Assembly: GCA_029262235.1 (NCBI GenBank)
Contig: JAJCZU010000004.1
Span: 434,001-498,000, forward strand
Source of the DNA: Candidatus Eiseniibacteriota bacterium
GTDB taxonomy: Bacteria > Orphanbacterota > Orphanbacteria > Orphanbacterales > Orphanbacteraceae
DNA: 64,000 nucleotides
Reading direction: 5' to 3'
The translations under genes and the position numbers were made by a program. The stretch's first letter is position 1. Each line of letters begins with the position of its first letter. A model generated the notes under the pieces. It ran no database searches and was not told the DNA's origin. It saw nothing but the letters and a program-made list of their open reading frames with translations. Below, piece by piece: positions 23,918-32,922 of this stretch.

Positions 23918-26248
23918 TCAGCGCAGCTGCCGAATTTCCTCTTCGATCTGTTTCGTATTGCCATGATCAGGCCCGCGCGCCTTGCGTGAGATCGCGAGCG
24001 CTTCCTCCAGCTTTTCTCGAGCAGCCTCGTCGTCGTCGAGATGCCGCAGCGCCCGCCCGAGCGCGAACAGGTTGCTTGCCTGCAGGGGGTGTTCCGCGGG
24101 GAGCGTGGCCGCGCCGATGCGCGCGGCATGCTCATACGACTCGGCGGCCGGTTTCCACGCTTCGCCGTTTTCGTGCACCCGCCCGATGTTGTACCAGGCG
24201 TTCGCGAGGGACTGATGGTCGTCGCCGAAAATCCGGCGGCGCATCGCGAGGGCGGCTTCCGCTTCGAACATCGCTTCCTCGCTCTTTCCCTGACTCAGCA
24301 GCAGATTGCAGAGTACGAGACGGCTTGATGCCAGGTTCGGATGGAGATCTCCGTGCATCGTACGCAGGTTCTCGATTGCTTCGCGGATCAAAGGCTCGGC
24401 TTCTTTCCCGCGTTCCTGAATCCGAAGGGATTCCGCGAGGTTGTTGAGCGATTCGGTCAGCTCGTCGTGCGGGTTCGTGCCGTAGAGGTCGCGGCGAATC
24501 GAAAGCGCTCGGCGGAAGTACGTTTCCGCTCTCTCATACTCTCCGATACGGTACGCGCTCGCGCCGAGATTGTTGAGGCTCGTCGCGACCGCCGGATCCG
24601 TTTCCCCTGAAACCGCTGTCTGGATGGAAAGGGCCTGTTCGTACTCTTTGATCGCGCGCGCGACGTTGCCCGCATGGGCTTCGAGAAGGCCGAGATCGTT
24701 TCGATTTTCCGCAATGAGGAGCGGATCCGTGTCGGGATGCGCGACCCTTCGTTCCAGCGCGCCCGTTAGAAGCGTGCGGGCCTGATCGATGTCGCCCAGT
24801 TCGTCGAATGCTCTCCCCATGAGATGCATGAGATTGGCGGCGACGAGCGGTTCATCCGCCAGGTCCCGTTCGATCTGTGCGGCGCCCGACTCGAGAACCT
24901 CGCGCGCGGTCGGCACGTCGCCCAGGTGCTCGCTCGGGAACGAAGCCTGAAACGAGTTCAGCAGAAACGCACTCGTGCGTTCCGCGGTCTCCGCTTCGCG
25001 GGCAGCCAGCCTTTCCGCCGCGCGAGCGCGCGTGAACAGCACGGACATCGTGATCGAGAAAGCGACGAGCGCCACGGCAAAGCCCGCGGAGAGCGCAAAG
25101 GGAAGTCGATGCCGGGCGACGGTCCGGCGGAACGTATAAAAAGCGCTGGCCGGTCGTGCCTGAATGGGGTCCCCGCTCAAACAGCGTCGTATGTCGGCAG
25201 CCAGTTCACTCGCAGACTGGTAGCGCCGGGACGGATCCTTCTCGAGCGCCTTCGCAAGAATCGTTTCGACATCGGCGCCGACATGAGGCGCCTTGTCACG
25301 GAGCCGCGCCGGCGCCTCATCACGAATCCGCTGCGCCGCGGCCACGAGGCTCATCCCCTTGACGTCGATCGGAAGTTCGCGGGCGAGCAGTAGAAATCCC
25401 GTAACGCCGAGCGCGTAGATATCGCTTCGCACGTCGACCGCCAGCGGTTCGTCGCCGATCTGCTCGGGGCTCATGAATGGAATCGTGCCGAGGATCTGGC
25501 CCGTTTCCGTGCACAGGGTGGCGCTCACGCTCTCGGTATCGAGAGCCCGGGAGATGCCGAAGTCCAGTATCTTCGGCTGGGCCTGTTCGCTCGCCCCTTC
25601 GCCCGGCCGGGCGCTTTCGACGAGAATGTTCCCCGGCTTGAGATCACGATGGATGACGCCGCGCAGGTGGGCGTGGTGAACCGCTTCTGCAATCCGGGCG
25701 AGCAGTTCCAGTGTGGACCGCTCGTCCAGATTGTTCGTGCGGACATAGTCGTCGATGCGCGGACCGTCGATGTACTCCATCGCGAACCATGCTGTGGCCG
25801 CCCCCGGCGCCCCCGGCGGCCGGGAGTCGTGCCCGGCCTCGGATGCCACGCCGGCCTCGTAGACGCGTGCGATCCCGGCATGACGAAGCCGGCCCAGTAC
25901 GTACGACTCGTACTCGAACCGTCTTCTGGCACGCAGGTCGTCCATGTCGCGGCGGAGTACCTTGAGCGCCACCCTTCGGTCCGGATTCTGCTGGCGCGCG
26001 AGGTAGACGACGCCCATGCCGCCGCGCCCGATTTCCCGTTCAATCCGGTAGGCGCCGATTCGTTCGGGGGCATGATCGACCGGGCCCGGTTCGAGGGTGG
26101 CGAAAAGCGCGAGGTTCTGATCGACTTCCGCAAGCCGCGCGCGACAGCTTTCGCAGTCGGACACATGCTCCTGCACGGTTCGTCCGGTTTTATCGTCGAG
26201 CTTCCCCGCGCGATACCGTTCGAAGTCCGCATAGTCGAGGCAATGCAT
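23918..26248 (-). CDS. Zinc-finger/Ser-Thr kinase/TPR fusion protein
   Basis: A 776-residue protein. ATG 26248 has GAGGAG 5 nt upstream; a GTG at 26254 is too close to that site. Residues 1-45 form an anti-sigma-type zinc finger (H28-x3-C32-x2-C35). The kinase domain (about 66-330) has GRGGMGVVY, VALK K96, HRDLKPGN D202 and DFG D229. A membrane helix (about 383-403) is followed by seven or more TPRs, for example AGNVARAIKEYEQALSIQ and GEYERAETYFRRALSIR. The gene directly follows an ECF sigma gene. It seems to combine sigma binding, kinase and sensing roles that neighbouring loci keep on separate proteins. Confidence 0.9.
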   Translation of the reverse strand: MHCLDYADFERYRAGKLDDKTGRTVQEHVSDCESCRARLAEVDQNLALFATLEPGPVDHAPERIGAYRIEREIGRGGMGVVYLARQQNPDRRVALKVLRRDMDDLRARRRFEYESYVLGRLRHAGIARVYEAGVASEAGHDSRPPGAPGAATAWFAMEYIDGPRIDDYVRTNNLDERSTLELLARIAEAVHHAHLRGVIHRDLKPGNILVESARPGEGASEQAQPKILDFGISRALDTESVSATLCTETGQILGTIPFMSPEQIGDEPLAVDVRSDIYALGVTGFLLLARELPIDVKGMSLVAAAQRIRDEAPARLRDKAPHVGADVETILAKALEKDPSRRYQSASELAADIRRCLSGDPIQARPASAFYTFRRTVARHRLPFALSAGFAVALVAFSITMSVLFTRARAAERLAAREAETAERTSAFLLNSFQASFPSEHLGDVPTAREVLESGAAQIERDLADEPLVAANLMHLMGRAFDELGDIDQARTLLTGALERRVAHPDTDPLLIAENRNDLGLLEAHAGNVARAIKEYEQALSIQTAVSGETDPAVATSLNNLGASAYRIGEYERAETYFRRALSIRRDLYGTNPHDELTESLNNLAESLRIQERGKEAEPLIREAIENLRTMHGDLHPNLASSRLVLCNLLLSQGKSEEAMFEAEAALAMRRRIFGDDHQSLANAWYNIGRVHENGEAWKPAAESYEHAARIGAATLPAEHPLQASNLFALGRALRHLDDDEAAREKLEEALAISRKARGPDHGNTKQIEEEIRQLR

Positions 26249-26250
26249 CG

Positions 26251-26847
26251 TCACTCCTCTCGAATCTCTTCGAGCTCCTCACGCACCGCGCGCATTCTGT
26301 TCAGCACGCGGTGTTTCGCGTTGTATACCATTTTGACGGGAACTCCGAGCTCGTCGGCCACTTCAGAAGCCGAGGCATGATCCATGAGTTTCTCGAAAAC
26401 GCGCATCGTGTCCGGTTCGAATTCGTGACGCACGCGTTCGAGGCACTGCCCGAGCACGAAGCGCCTCCACTCGTATTCCCAGATCGTGGTGGCCGTTTTC
26501 TCATCGGGCATGTTTTCAATTCTGCGGGCGCCTTCCGTGCCACCGATCGGATTCTCCCGCGGGGCCGCCGCGCGTGTGCGGATTTTGAGCGCCGTTTTGT
26601 ACGCGATCCCGAAGAGCCAGCTGCTGAGCTTGCCCCTGCCCGGTTCGTAACGCCCCTCGCGATAAAGACGCGCGAACGTGATCATCGTCTCCTGCGCGGC
26701 GTCCTCTGCCATCTCTTCGGTGAGTCCCATGCCGCGCACGAAGCGGGTAACGGGGGTGCGAAAGCGCCGGTCGAAGGTCTCCCAGGCCCCCTCGTCCCGC
26801 CAGTCGCGCAGTCGGCCCAGAATTGTGGAAGTCGTAATCCAGTCCAT
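26251..26847 (-). CDS. ECF-type RNA polymerase sigma factor
   Basis: A 198-residue protein. ATG 26847 has GGGAG 7 nt upstream. Region 2 includes FVRGMGLTEEMAEDAAQETMITFARLY and SSWLFGIAYKTALKIRT; region 4 includes VFEKLMDHASASEVADELGV followed by VKMVYNAKHRVLNRMRAV. The stop TGA at 26251 lies 2 bases before the ATG of the zinc-finger kinase, so the two are co-translated. The kinase's zinc finger is the likely inhibitor or anchor. Confidence 0.9.
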   Translation of the reverse strand: MDWITTSTILGRLRDWRDEGAWETFDRRFRTPVTRFVRGMGLTEEMAEDAAQETMITFARLYREGRYEPGRGKLSSWLFGIAYKTALKIRTRAAAPRENPIGGTEGARRIENMPDEKTATTIWEYEWRRFVLGQCLERVRHEFEPDTMRVFEKLMDHASASEVADELGVPVKMVYNAKHRVLNRMRAVREELEEIREE

Positions 26848-26870
26848 GTGAAGGCTCCCGTCTCCTGAAG

Positions 26871-26876
26871 ATTATA
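26871..26876 (-). promoter_or_regulatory. -10 box upstream of the ECF sigma gene
   Basis: A perfect TATAAT on the minus strand ends 23 nt before ATG 26847. No good TTGACA-like -35 lies 17 bp upstream, where the sequence is G-rich. Confidence 0.4.
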
Positions 26877-26949
26877 CCCCTCCCTGAGAAATCCCGGCCC
26901 CCGGAAGGCAATCCATGGAAAGAAGCCTTGAGACCGAAAGGAGATCGAC

Positions 26950-28983
26950 ATGAAACACAGCTGGATCCTGTTGCCGCTGCTGCTGATCGGGACGCGCCCG
27001 GCCGAAGGCGCCGTCGTTACGTCCGTCTGGGAGGGGGGCGCCGGCCTCTGGAGCGATGCCCTCGCCTGGGCCCCGGACTCCGTGCCGGACAACAACGTCG
27101 TTTCGCGCTATTTCGTAGTGATCGACGGAGAGGATTTCAACGGATCGACCGTGACCTGCGACCTGAGCCCCGTGATCGACAGTCTGGTCGTGCACGAAGG
27201 CGACCGCCTGACGATTCAGGACGGAAAGGAGCTCGAGATTACGAGCAACGGGCATATCCGGAACGACGGCGATATCGACTGCAATCTGTTGTTCCTGCCG
27301 GGACCGCTGCTGCTGGACGGAACCGGCACCGTGCGGTTCGACACCGTGCCGCAGAATTCGATCTACACGACTGCGTTCAATGCCGGGCATCTCGTGAACC
27401 GCGGCAATACGATCGCGGGGAGCGGCACGATCATGGTCTCGTTCGAAAACGAGGGCGTGATTCTCGCCGACGTGCCGGGCGGTGCGCTCGCGATCACGCC
27501 GGATGCCGGCGGCGCCACGAATGATTCGGTCATGCGGGCGATTGCGGGGTCCGCGCTGGATCTCAAGGGCGGAGCGAGCAGCAGCTACACGAATACGAAC
27601 GGGTTGATCGAGTCGGACGGCGCGGGGTCGCGCGTGATTCTGCGCAATATCAGCGTCGACGGTGGCGTGATCGCGGCCGTGAACGGAGGGGTGACCGAGT
27701 TCGCGGGCGCGGGCGCAAGCGCGCCGATCGTGAAGGACGTCACCCTGATCGGCGATACGCAACCGATGCTCGGCTCAGGCCAGTGGCTTGCGGTCGAAGG
27801 CGCGATCGACAATCAGGGCACGATCCACGTCGAAGAAGGATCGATCAGCAACACGCGTCTTCGCGTGCGGGGAGCGGTCGTCCTGGATGGCGGCGGAAGT
27901 ATCGCGCTCGGCCCGGACAAGAACCGGGCGCTCGTCGTGAGTGACGGCGCGGGTGCTCACCTCACGCTCGAAGATCAAACGCTTGCCGGGGCAGGGGCTC
28001 TGGGGCTGAACGACATCGGCATCACGAATCGCGGGACGATTCGTGCGGATCTGGCGCAGCCGCTCGTGATCGATGCGGACTCCACCGGGTTTGATCTGGA
28101 GGGTACGCTGCATGCCGCCGGCCCGGGCGGCATCGAGATCAAGGCCGGGTCGTTCCAGAGCAGCGGAACGATCGAAGTCGACGCGGGAAGCGTACTTACG
28201 CGCACGGGGGGCATTACGCAAACCGCGGGCGAAACGATCGTGAACGGCACGATGTCGGCCAGCGGTTTGTACGATCAAACGGGGGGACTCCTTTCCGGCA
28301 GCGGCACACTCACCGCTGCGGTGCAGGCCGCGGGCAGCGTGGCTCCGGGGATGTCGCCGGGGCGGCTGACTGTGAACGGAAGCTATACGCAGACGGCGGC
28401 CGGGGTTCTCGAAGTCGAACTCGGCGGTCTCGCTCCCGAAACGGAACATGACGTGCTCACCATTGCGGGGGCGGCCTCTCTTGCGGGTACGATCGCGATC
28501 ACGGTTCTCGACCCCTTCATTCCTTCGCCGGGCGACACGTTCGAAGTGCTCGTGGCCGCTTCTGTCGCCGGCAGTTTCGGTAGCGTGATACCGGGCGGTT
28601 TTCCCGCAGGACTCGAACCGGAAGTTCTTGTGCGCCCCGGGCGCGTCGTTGTTTCCGTCAAAGCCGTTACTGGAGTCGCGGACGGCGCGTCGGACGCGTT
28701 CGACGGAGACTTTGCCGTCTGGCCGAATCCCGTGCGCAGCGGGGCGGTCTTGAAGATACAGCTCGGCCGGTTCGGAGGAGGCGAGGGGACACTTCAGGTC
28801 TACGACATCAGAGGGCGTCAGGTGCGCATGCTCCATCAGGCCGGCTCGCGAATGGCAGGCAACTCCGGCAGCTGGGATACACGCGACGATCACGGACGCC
28901 GGGTCGCGCCCGGAGTCTACTTCGTCCGCTTCCAGTCAGGGCACACCGCGATTCACAATCAGCGCGTTCTCGTAATCCGCTAG
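26950..28983 (+). CDS. Large secreted beta-solenoid-like protein with FlgD-type sorting domain
   Basis: A 677-residue protein. AAGGAG sits 8 nt before the ATG. The signal peptide is MKHSWILLPLLLIGTRPAEG. The next ~560 residues are Gly/Asn/Thr-rich repeats of the autotransporter-passenger kind (ITSNGHIRNDGDI, LVNRGNTIAGSGTIMV, GVTEFAGAGASA), predicted to form a right-handed solenoid. The C-terminal ~85 residues are a FlgD-like/T9SS type A sorting domain: VWPNPVRSG, LQVYDIRGRQVRML, VAPGVYFVRFQSG, ending VLVIR. A surface adhesin or structural role is likely. It is divergent from the sigma gene at 26847. Confidence 0.82.
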   Translation: MKHSWILLPLLLIGTRPAEGAVVTSVWEGGAGLWSDALAWAPDSVPDNNVVSRYFVVIDGEDFNGSTVTCDLSPVIDSLVVHEGDRLTIQDGKELEITSNGHIRNDGDIDCNLLFLPGPLLLDGTGTVRFDTVPQNSIYTTAFNAGHLVNRGNTIAGSGTIMVSFENEGVILADVPGGALAITPDAGGATNDSVMRAIAGSALDLKGGASSSYTNTNGLIESDGAGSRVILRNISVDGGVIAAVNGGVTEFAGAGASAPIVKDVTLIGDTQPMLGSGQWLAVEGAIDNQGTIHVEEGSISNTRLRVRGAVVLDGGGSIALGPDKNRALVVSDGAGAHLTLEDQTLAGAGALGLNDIGITNRGTIRADLAQPLVIDADSTGFDLEGTLHAAGPGGIEIKAGSFQSSGTIEVDAGSVLTRTGGITQTAGETIVNGTMSASGLYDQTGGLLSGSGTLTAAVQAAGSVAPGMSPGRLTVNGSYTQTAAGVLEVELGGLAPETEHDVLTIAGAASLAGTIAITVLDPFIPSPGDTFEVLVAASVAGSFGSVIPGGFPAGLEPEVLVRPGRVVVSVKAVTGVADGASDAFDGDFAVWPNPVRSGAVLKIQLGRFGGGEGTLQVYDIRGRQVRMLHQAGSRMAGNSGSWDTRDDHGRRVAPGVYFVRFQSGHTAIHNQRVLVIR

Positions 28984-28988
28984 TTTGC

Positions 28989-29018
28989 GCGCGCGCCGGT
29001 GCACCCGCCGGCGCGCGC
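28989..29018. terminator. Long GC hairpin after the solenoid protein gene
   Basis: GCGCGCGCCGG (28989-28999) pairs perfectly with CCGGCGCGCGC (29008-29018) around an 8-nt loop, 5 bases after the stop. There is no T-run, so it may act by pausing or Rho. Confidence 0.5.
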
Positions 29019-29167
29019 ACGGCAGCCTCCTTCGCGCTCCGTCACCCGCGCAGACTTCAGCCCTCCTCGATTTCAGCACTTCGTTTCCCGACACTTGTGA
29101 TGTAAACTGTGCCTCGCACCCACCTTGTTTCCAATCCAGGCGTTTTCTGCTGAAGGAGGACTTTTTC

Positions 29168-29953
29168 GTGACGCGTTTTCCATTGCCCCTTTGCCGGGTT
29201 CTCTGCCTCTCCGTTTTCGTGCTCTTCCTCGCCGCGACGCAGGCTGGCGCGCAGGGATCGTGGGCCTGGCCCGACCGTGCGGAAAACCTGCAGGTTTTCC
29301 CGGAAGACACGTCGCCCGAACGCCTTCGCGCCGTCATGACCGGTTTCACGCGTGCGCTCGGAGTCCGGTGCTCGCATTGTCATGTCGGGGAGGCCGGCAA
29401 GCCGCTCAGCACCTACGACTTCGCGTCCGACGAGAATCCGCAGAAGAAGACGGCCCGTGTCATGCTGGAAATGCTCGGCACGATCAACCAGTCGCTGGAC
29501 ACGATCGAACCCTCCGGCCCCACGCAGGTGAACATGTGGTGTCACACGTGCCATATGGGGAAACCGAGGCCGATGACGCTGGCCGAAGAGCTGACCGAGG
29601 CGCTTGCGGATGGCGGAACGGGGGCGATGATCGACAAGTACGAGCATCTCCACGAGAACTTCTACGGCCGGGGCGGGTACGATTTCAGCGAAGGCACGCT
29701 GAACAACCTCGGCTACGAGCAACTGGAAGCGGGCGCGCTCAAAGAGGCGATTGCGGTATTCCGATTGAACGCGGAGAAGTTCCCTGAGAACGGGAATGTG
29801 CATGACAGTCTGGCGGAAGCGTATCGTGAGGCAGGCGACCGGGAGCGCGCGATCCTCCATTATCAGAGAGCGCTCTTTCTCGATCCGGACAACGACAATG
29901 CCGCGAAAATGCTCGCGGAGCTACGGCGGGGTGATGCGGAGCAGGGTGATTAG
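29168..29953 (+). CDS. Diheme cytochrome c (reaction-centre cytochrome subunit-like) with C-terminal TPR
   Basis: A 261-residue protein. GTG 29168 has AGGAGG about 9 nt upstream and is followed by a signal peptide (LCRVLCLSVFVLFLAATQAGA). Two heme sites, CSHCH and CHTCH, are about 60 residues apart. The block ENLQVFPEDTSPERLRAVM...FTRALGVRCSHCHV and FASDENPQKKTARVMLEML is the signature of the CytoC_RC family, here in a non-photosynthetic context. After residue ~180 two TPRs follow (LGYEQLEAGALKEAIAVFRL, DRERAILHYQRALFLDPDN). It is a probable periplasmic electron carrier; the TPR may dock a partner. Confidence 0.88.
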   Translation: MTRFPLPLCRVLCLSVFVLFLAATQAGAQGSWAWPDRAENLQVFPEDTSPERLRAVMTGFTRALGVRCSHCHVGEAGKPLSTYDFASDENPQKKTARVMLEMLGTINQSLDTIEPSGPTQVNMWCHTCHMGKPRPMTLAEELTEALADGGTGAMIDKYEHLHENFYGRGGYDFSEGTLNNLGYEQLEAGALKEAIAVFRLNAEKFPENGNVHDSLAEAYREAGDRERAILHYQRALFLDPDNDNAAKMLAELRRGDAEQGD

Positions 29954-29967
29954 CGGGTCTTGCGGCG

Positions 29968-30066
29968 TCAGTCGACCGGCGGCCAGCCTGTGCCATGGAA
30001 CAGCCAGACAAAGAAATCGAAGATATAGAATATGACTTCCAGAAGTCGTTCCCAGATCGTGCTCAT
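29968..30066 (-). CDS. Tiny hydrophobic membrane peptide (32 aa)
   Basis: ATG 30066 is preceded by AAGGAG with 10 nt spacing after GGAG. The 32-codon frame ends at TGA 29968. The translation begins MSTIWERLLEVIFYIFDFF, continues VWLFHGTGW and ends PPVD. It has a central run of aromatic/aliphatic residues long enough to cross a membrane, and charged residues at its start. A strong ribosome site plus one transmembrane stretch argues for a genuine small protein. It is convergent with the cytochrome gene (15-bp gap) and divergent from the efflux operon. Function unknown; a regulator of a membrane complex or a toxin-like peptide are possibilities only. Confidence 0.6.
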   Translation of the reverse strand: MSTIWERLLEVIFYIFDFFVWLFHGTGWPPVD

Positions 30067-30172
30067 GGCGACGGTTCTCCTTGTTTAAACGTGCAGGGGG
30101 AACGGTAGCACAACAGCGAGGACACGTCCAAAGCGCTTTTTTCAGAAAATGACATCAAATTGCCGGGCCGGG

Positions 30173-30201
30173 TTTCCGAATCCCGGGGGAAGTTGTATCC
30201 T
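30173..30201 (+). promoter_or_regulatory. Candidate leaderless-type promoter of the efflux operon
   Basis: TTTCCG, a 17-bp spacer and TATCCT end 6 nt before ATG 30208. No good Shine-Dalgarno sequence lies before that ATG. The -35 is weak. Confidence 0.35.
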
Positions 30202-30207
30202 CGTCTC

Positions 30208-31818
30208 ATGAAGTCAAAGCCATTATGGAATCAGAACTTGCGCCGGTCTGCGCTGCGCGCCTCGCTTGGCGTGTTTCTCGTGCTCCCCTCGTTCCTGTGG
30301 GCACAGCCCGCGCCGACGGCGGTCGATCCTGACAGCGCCCTCGCGTTCCGGCTGCAGGCCATACGCGGGGAGTCGCTTTCGCTCGACCGTGCGGTCTCGC
30401 TCACCCTCGAGAATGCGGTATTCGTACGCGAGGCCGCCGCGGCGCTTCTGGCCGCTTCAGGCGCCCTTCAAAGCGAAAGAGGAGCCTTCGATCCCGAGCT
30501 TTTTGCCGATGTAACGCGTTCACGGGCGGAGAACCCTTCCTCGTCTCCGTTCACCCGGCCGGATGTCATCATTGAAGAGGGCACGTCCGCTTCGGCCGGC
30601 GCCCGCATGACTCTTCCATTCGGAACCGAACTCGAAGCGAGTTTCGACGCGCGGAAGACGGAGACGAACTCCGCGTTCGCGGCGATCGATCCCGAATATC
30701 GCGTGGACAGCCGTTTCTCCGTCCGGCAGCCCCTGCTCAAGGGATTCGGCCCGGGCACGGGAAGCGAGAAGGCGAGTGCCGCACGCACGCTCGATGGCGC
30801 GCAGGCCGATCACCGCGCGGCGAGGTTGCTTGCCGAGTCGGAGACGGAGGCGACCTACTGGGAGCTCTACGCGTCCGAGCGTAATTTTGCCGTGCAGCAG
30901 GTCATCGTCGACCGTGCGGAGGCCCTTCTCGAGCAGGCCCGCCTGCGCGCGAGCGCCGGTCTCGTGGGCCCGAACGAAGTCGCGAACGCCCGCGTTTTTC
31001 TCGCGGAGCAGAAACTGGCCGCCATCGATCGCGAAGAGGAACTCGACGGCGTTTCAGACCGGCTCGCTTCCCTGATGGGGACTCGTCCGCAGCAGCATGT
31101 TCGCTTTCGCCCTTCGGACACGCCCCCCGAGTCCTTCCCGGTGGAGCCGATCGAAGAACTTCTCGCGCGCGCCTACAATAATAATGAAGAGTTGCTCGCC
31201 GCGCGCTTTGTCGTGGACGCGCTCGCAGCGCGGGAGTCGGGCGCCCGCTGGAACGCGTTTCCGGCGCTCGACCTGACGGGCTCGATCGGAGGCGCCGGGC
31301 TCGCGGGGAGCGCGCGCGAAGTCGTATTCGGCGGGGATACGCTTCTCGTCGACGTCGATGGCGCTTACGGCGACGCGCTCAACCAGTCCGTGCAGCGCGA
31401 CTTTCCGAACTGGGCCGTGGGGATCGAACTGTCGATTCCGCTTCTGCTGCGCGAAGGGCGCGGGGAACACAATCGCCTGCAGGCGGAAGTGGCGCGCGCG
31501 GAAGAACGGGTCGAAGCGCTCCGCCGCACAATCGAAGAGAACCTGCGGAGCGCGCATCGGAGCCTCGGCCATGCCACCAACCGGCTCGCAATCGCACAGG
31601 AGGGCGTGGCCGCTTCTCTCGAACAGGTGCGGATCGGGCTCATCGAATATGACAACGGACGCGCGACCGCGTTCGAACTCGTGCGCCTCGGGTCGGATCT
31701 CGCCGGCGCGCAGCAGCGGTATTCAGACGCGCTCGTGCGGGCCGCGCGCGCCGCGGCCAGTGTGCGCTACCTGACCGCGGGACGAACCAGACACAGTGAT
31801 GCAGGAACGGGGGAATAG
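30208..31818 (+). CDS. TolC-family outer-membrane efflux protein
   Basis: A 536-residue protein with signal peptide (LRASLGVFLVLPSFLWAQ). ATG 30208 is chosen because the signal peptide starts there. Two repeated helical halves are visible: the first with LDRAVSLTLENAVFVREAAAALLAA, the second with IEELLARAYNNNEELLAARFVVDAL, each followed by long coiled-coil helices with FxxAxA patterns. This is the TolC/OEP repeat plan. It forms the outer-membrane channel of the tripartite pump completed by the next two genes. The adaptor gene's ATG follows its TAG directly. Confidence 0.92.
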   Translation: MKSKPLWNQNLRRSALRASLGVFLVLPSFLWAQPAPTAVDPDSALAFRLQAIRGESLSLDRAVSLTLENAVFVREAAAALLAASGALQSERGAFDPELFADVTRSRAENPSSSPFTRPDVIIEEGTSASAGARMTLPFGTELEASFDARKTETNSAFAAIDPEYRVDSRFSVRQPLLKGFGPGTGSEKASAARTLDGAQADHRAARLLAESETEATYWELYASERNFAVQQVIVDRAEALLEQARLRASAGLVGPNEVANARVFLAEQKLAAIDREEELDGVSDRLASLMGTRPQQHVRFRPSDTPPESFPVEPIEELLARAYNNNEELLAARFVVDALAARESGARWNAFPALDLTGSIGGAGLAGSAREVVFGGDTLLVDVDGAYGDALNQSVQRDFPNWAVGIELSIPLLLREGRGEHNRLQAEVARAEERVEALRRTIEENLRSAHRSLGHATNRLAIAQEGVAASLEQVRIGLIEYDNGRATAFELVRLGSDLAGAQQRYSDALVRAARAAASVRYLTAGRTRHSDAGTGE

Positions 31819-32922
31819 ATGACGATCCGAAACCGGGTCAGATACGCGATGTTGATCGGGGCTGCTTTTGCCGTTCTTGCGGGATGCGGCGGCGCGGAAT
31901 CGGAAGAGGCCGCCGCCGGCGGGGGCGCCTTTCAACGCCCGCCCACTCCGGTCGAAACCGCGCTCGTGAGCCGCGGTGAGCTGATCGACCGCTTCGAGGC
32001 GGTGGGCACGATCGAAGCGGCGGAAGCGATCACGGTCGTTTCCGAAATCCCAGGCACCGTAGCGCGACTTCCGTTCGAAGAAGGGAGCCAGGTAAAACGG
32101 GGCGCCCTGCTCGCTCAGCTCGAAGATTCCGAACTGCAGGCATCGCTCGTCCGCGCCGAAGCGCTGCACCGCCAGCGACAGGCGAATTTCGATCGGATCC
32201 AGGTTGTCGTCGACAAAGGGGCGGGAACGCCGCAGGACCTCGACAACGCGCGTGCGGAACTCGCGATCGCGGCGGCGGATATCGACCTTGCGCGCGCACG
32301 TCTCGCCAAGACCCGCATCGTCGCGCCGTTCCCGGGACGCGTCGGTTCGCGCCGGATCAGTCCCGGGGCGTTCGTGCAGGCGGGGGCGAGGATCACGGAG
32401 CTCGCGCGCATCGATCAGCTGAAGATCGTGTTCGCGGCACCGGAACGATTCGTGCCGAAGCTCGCGCGCGGCGAGGAAGTGCAGATCACGACCACCGCGT
32501 TCCCCGGCGAAATGCTGGCCGGCACGATTCATGTGATCGAACCCGCGCTCGATCCCGCCACGCGAAACGCGCGCATCATCGCCATCGCCGACAATCCGGG
32601 TGAACGATTTCGGCCCGGCATGTCCGCCAACGTCTCGGCAGTGCTTACGCGCCGCGCCAACGCCCTCACGATTCCTTCGGAAGCCATTTTCGCCGACGGC
32701 GCGCAGATGCTGGTTTACGTAGTGCAGGCCGACAGCACGGTGGCCCGCACGCCGATCACGCTCGGGGCGAGGCTCGCGAAGGAAGTCGAAGTTCTGACCG
32801 GGCTCGAAGACGGCCAGCAGGTGATCCGAGCCGGACATCAGAAGCTGTTTCCCGGCGCAAAAGTGATGCCCGTGACGAGCGCGGACGCCAATCCTGGCGC
32901 GGATGCCGGAGAGTCGTCATGA
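31819..32922 (+). CDS. RND efflux periplasmic adaptor (membrane fusion protein), lipoprotein
   Basis: A 367-residue protein beginning immediately after the TolC stop. A lipobox VLAGC is present at about residue 24. The order lipoyl half (FEAVGTIEAAEAITVVSEIPGTVARLPFEEGSQVKRGALLAQLED), a short coiled-coil hairpin, second lipoyl half (TRIVAPFPGRVGSRRISPGAFVQ), beta-barrel and membrane-proximal domain matches AcrA/MexA-type adaptors. It links the inner-membrane pump to TolC. Its stop overlaps the pump ATG (ATGA, 32919-32922). Confidence 0.95.
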   Translation: MTIRNRVRYAMLIGAAFAVLAGCGGAESEEAAAGGGAFQRPPTPVETALVSRGELIDRFEAVGTIEAAEAITVVSEIPGTVARLPFEEGSQVKRGALLAQLEDSELQASLVRAEALHRQRQANFDRIQVVVDKGAGTPQDLDNARAELAIAAADIDLARARLAKTRIVAPFPGRVGSRRISPGAFVQAGARITELARIDQLKIVFAAPERFVPKLARGEEVQITTTAFPGEMLAGTIHVIEPALDPATRNARIIAIADNPGERFRPGMSANVSAVLTRRANALTIPSEAIFADGAQMLVYVVQADSTVARTPITLGARLAKEVEVLTGLEDGQQVIRAGHQKLFPGAKVMPVTSADANPGADAGESS

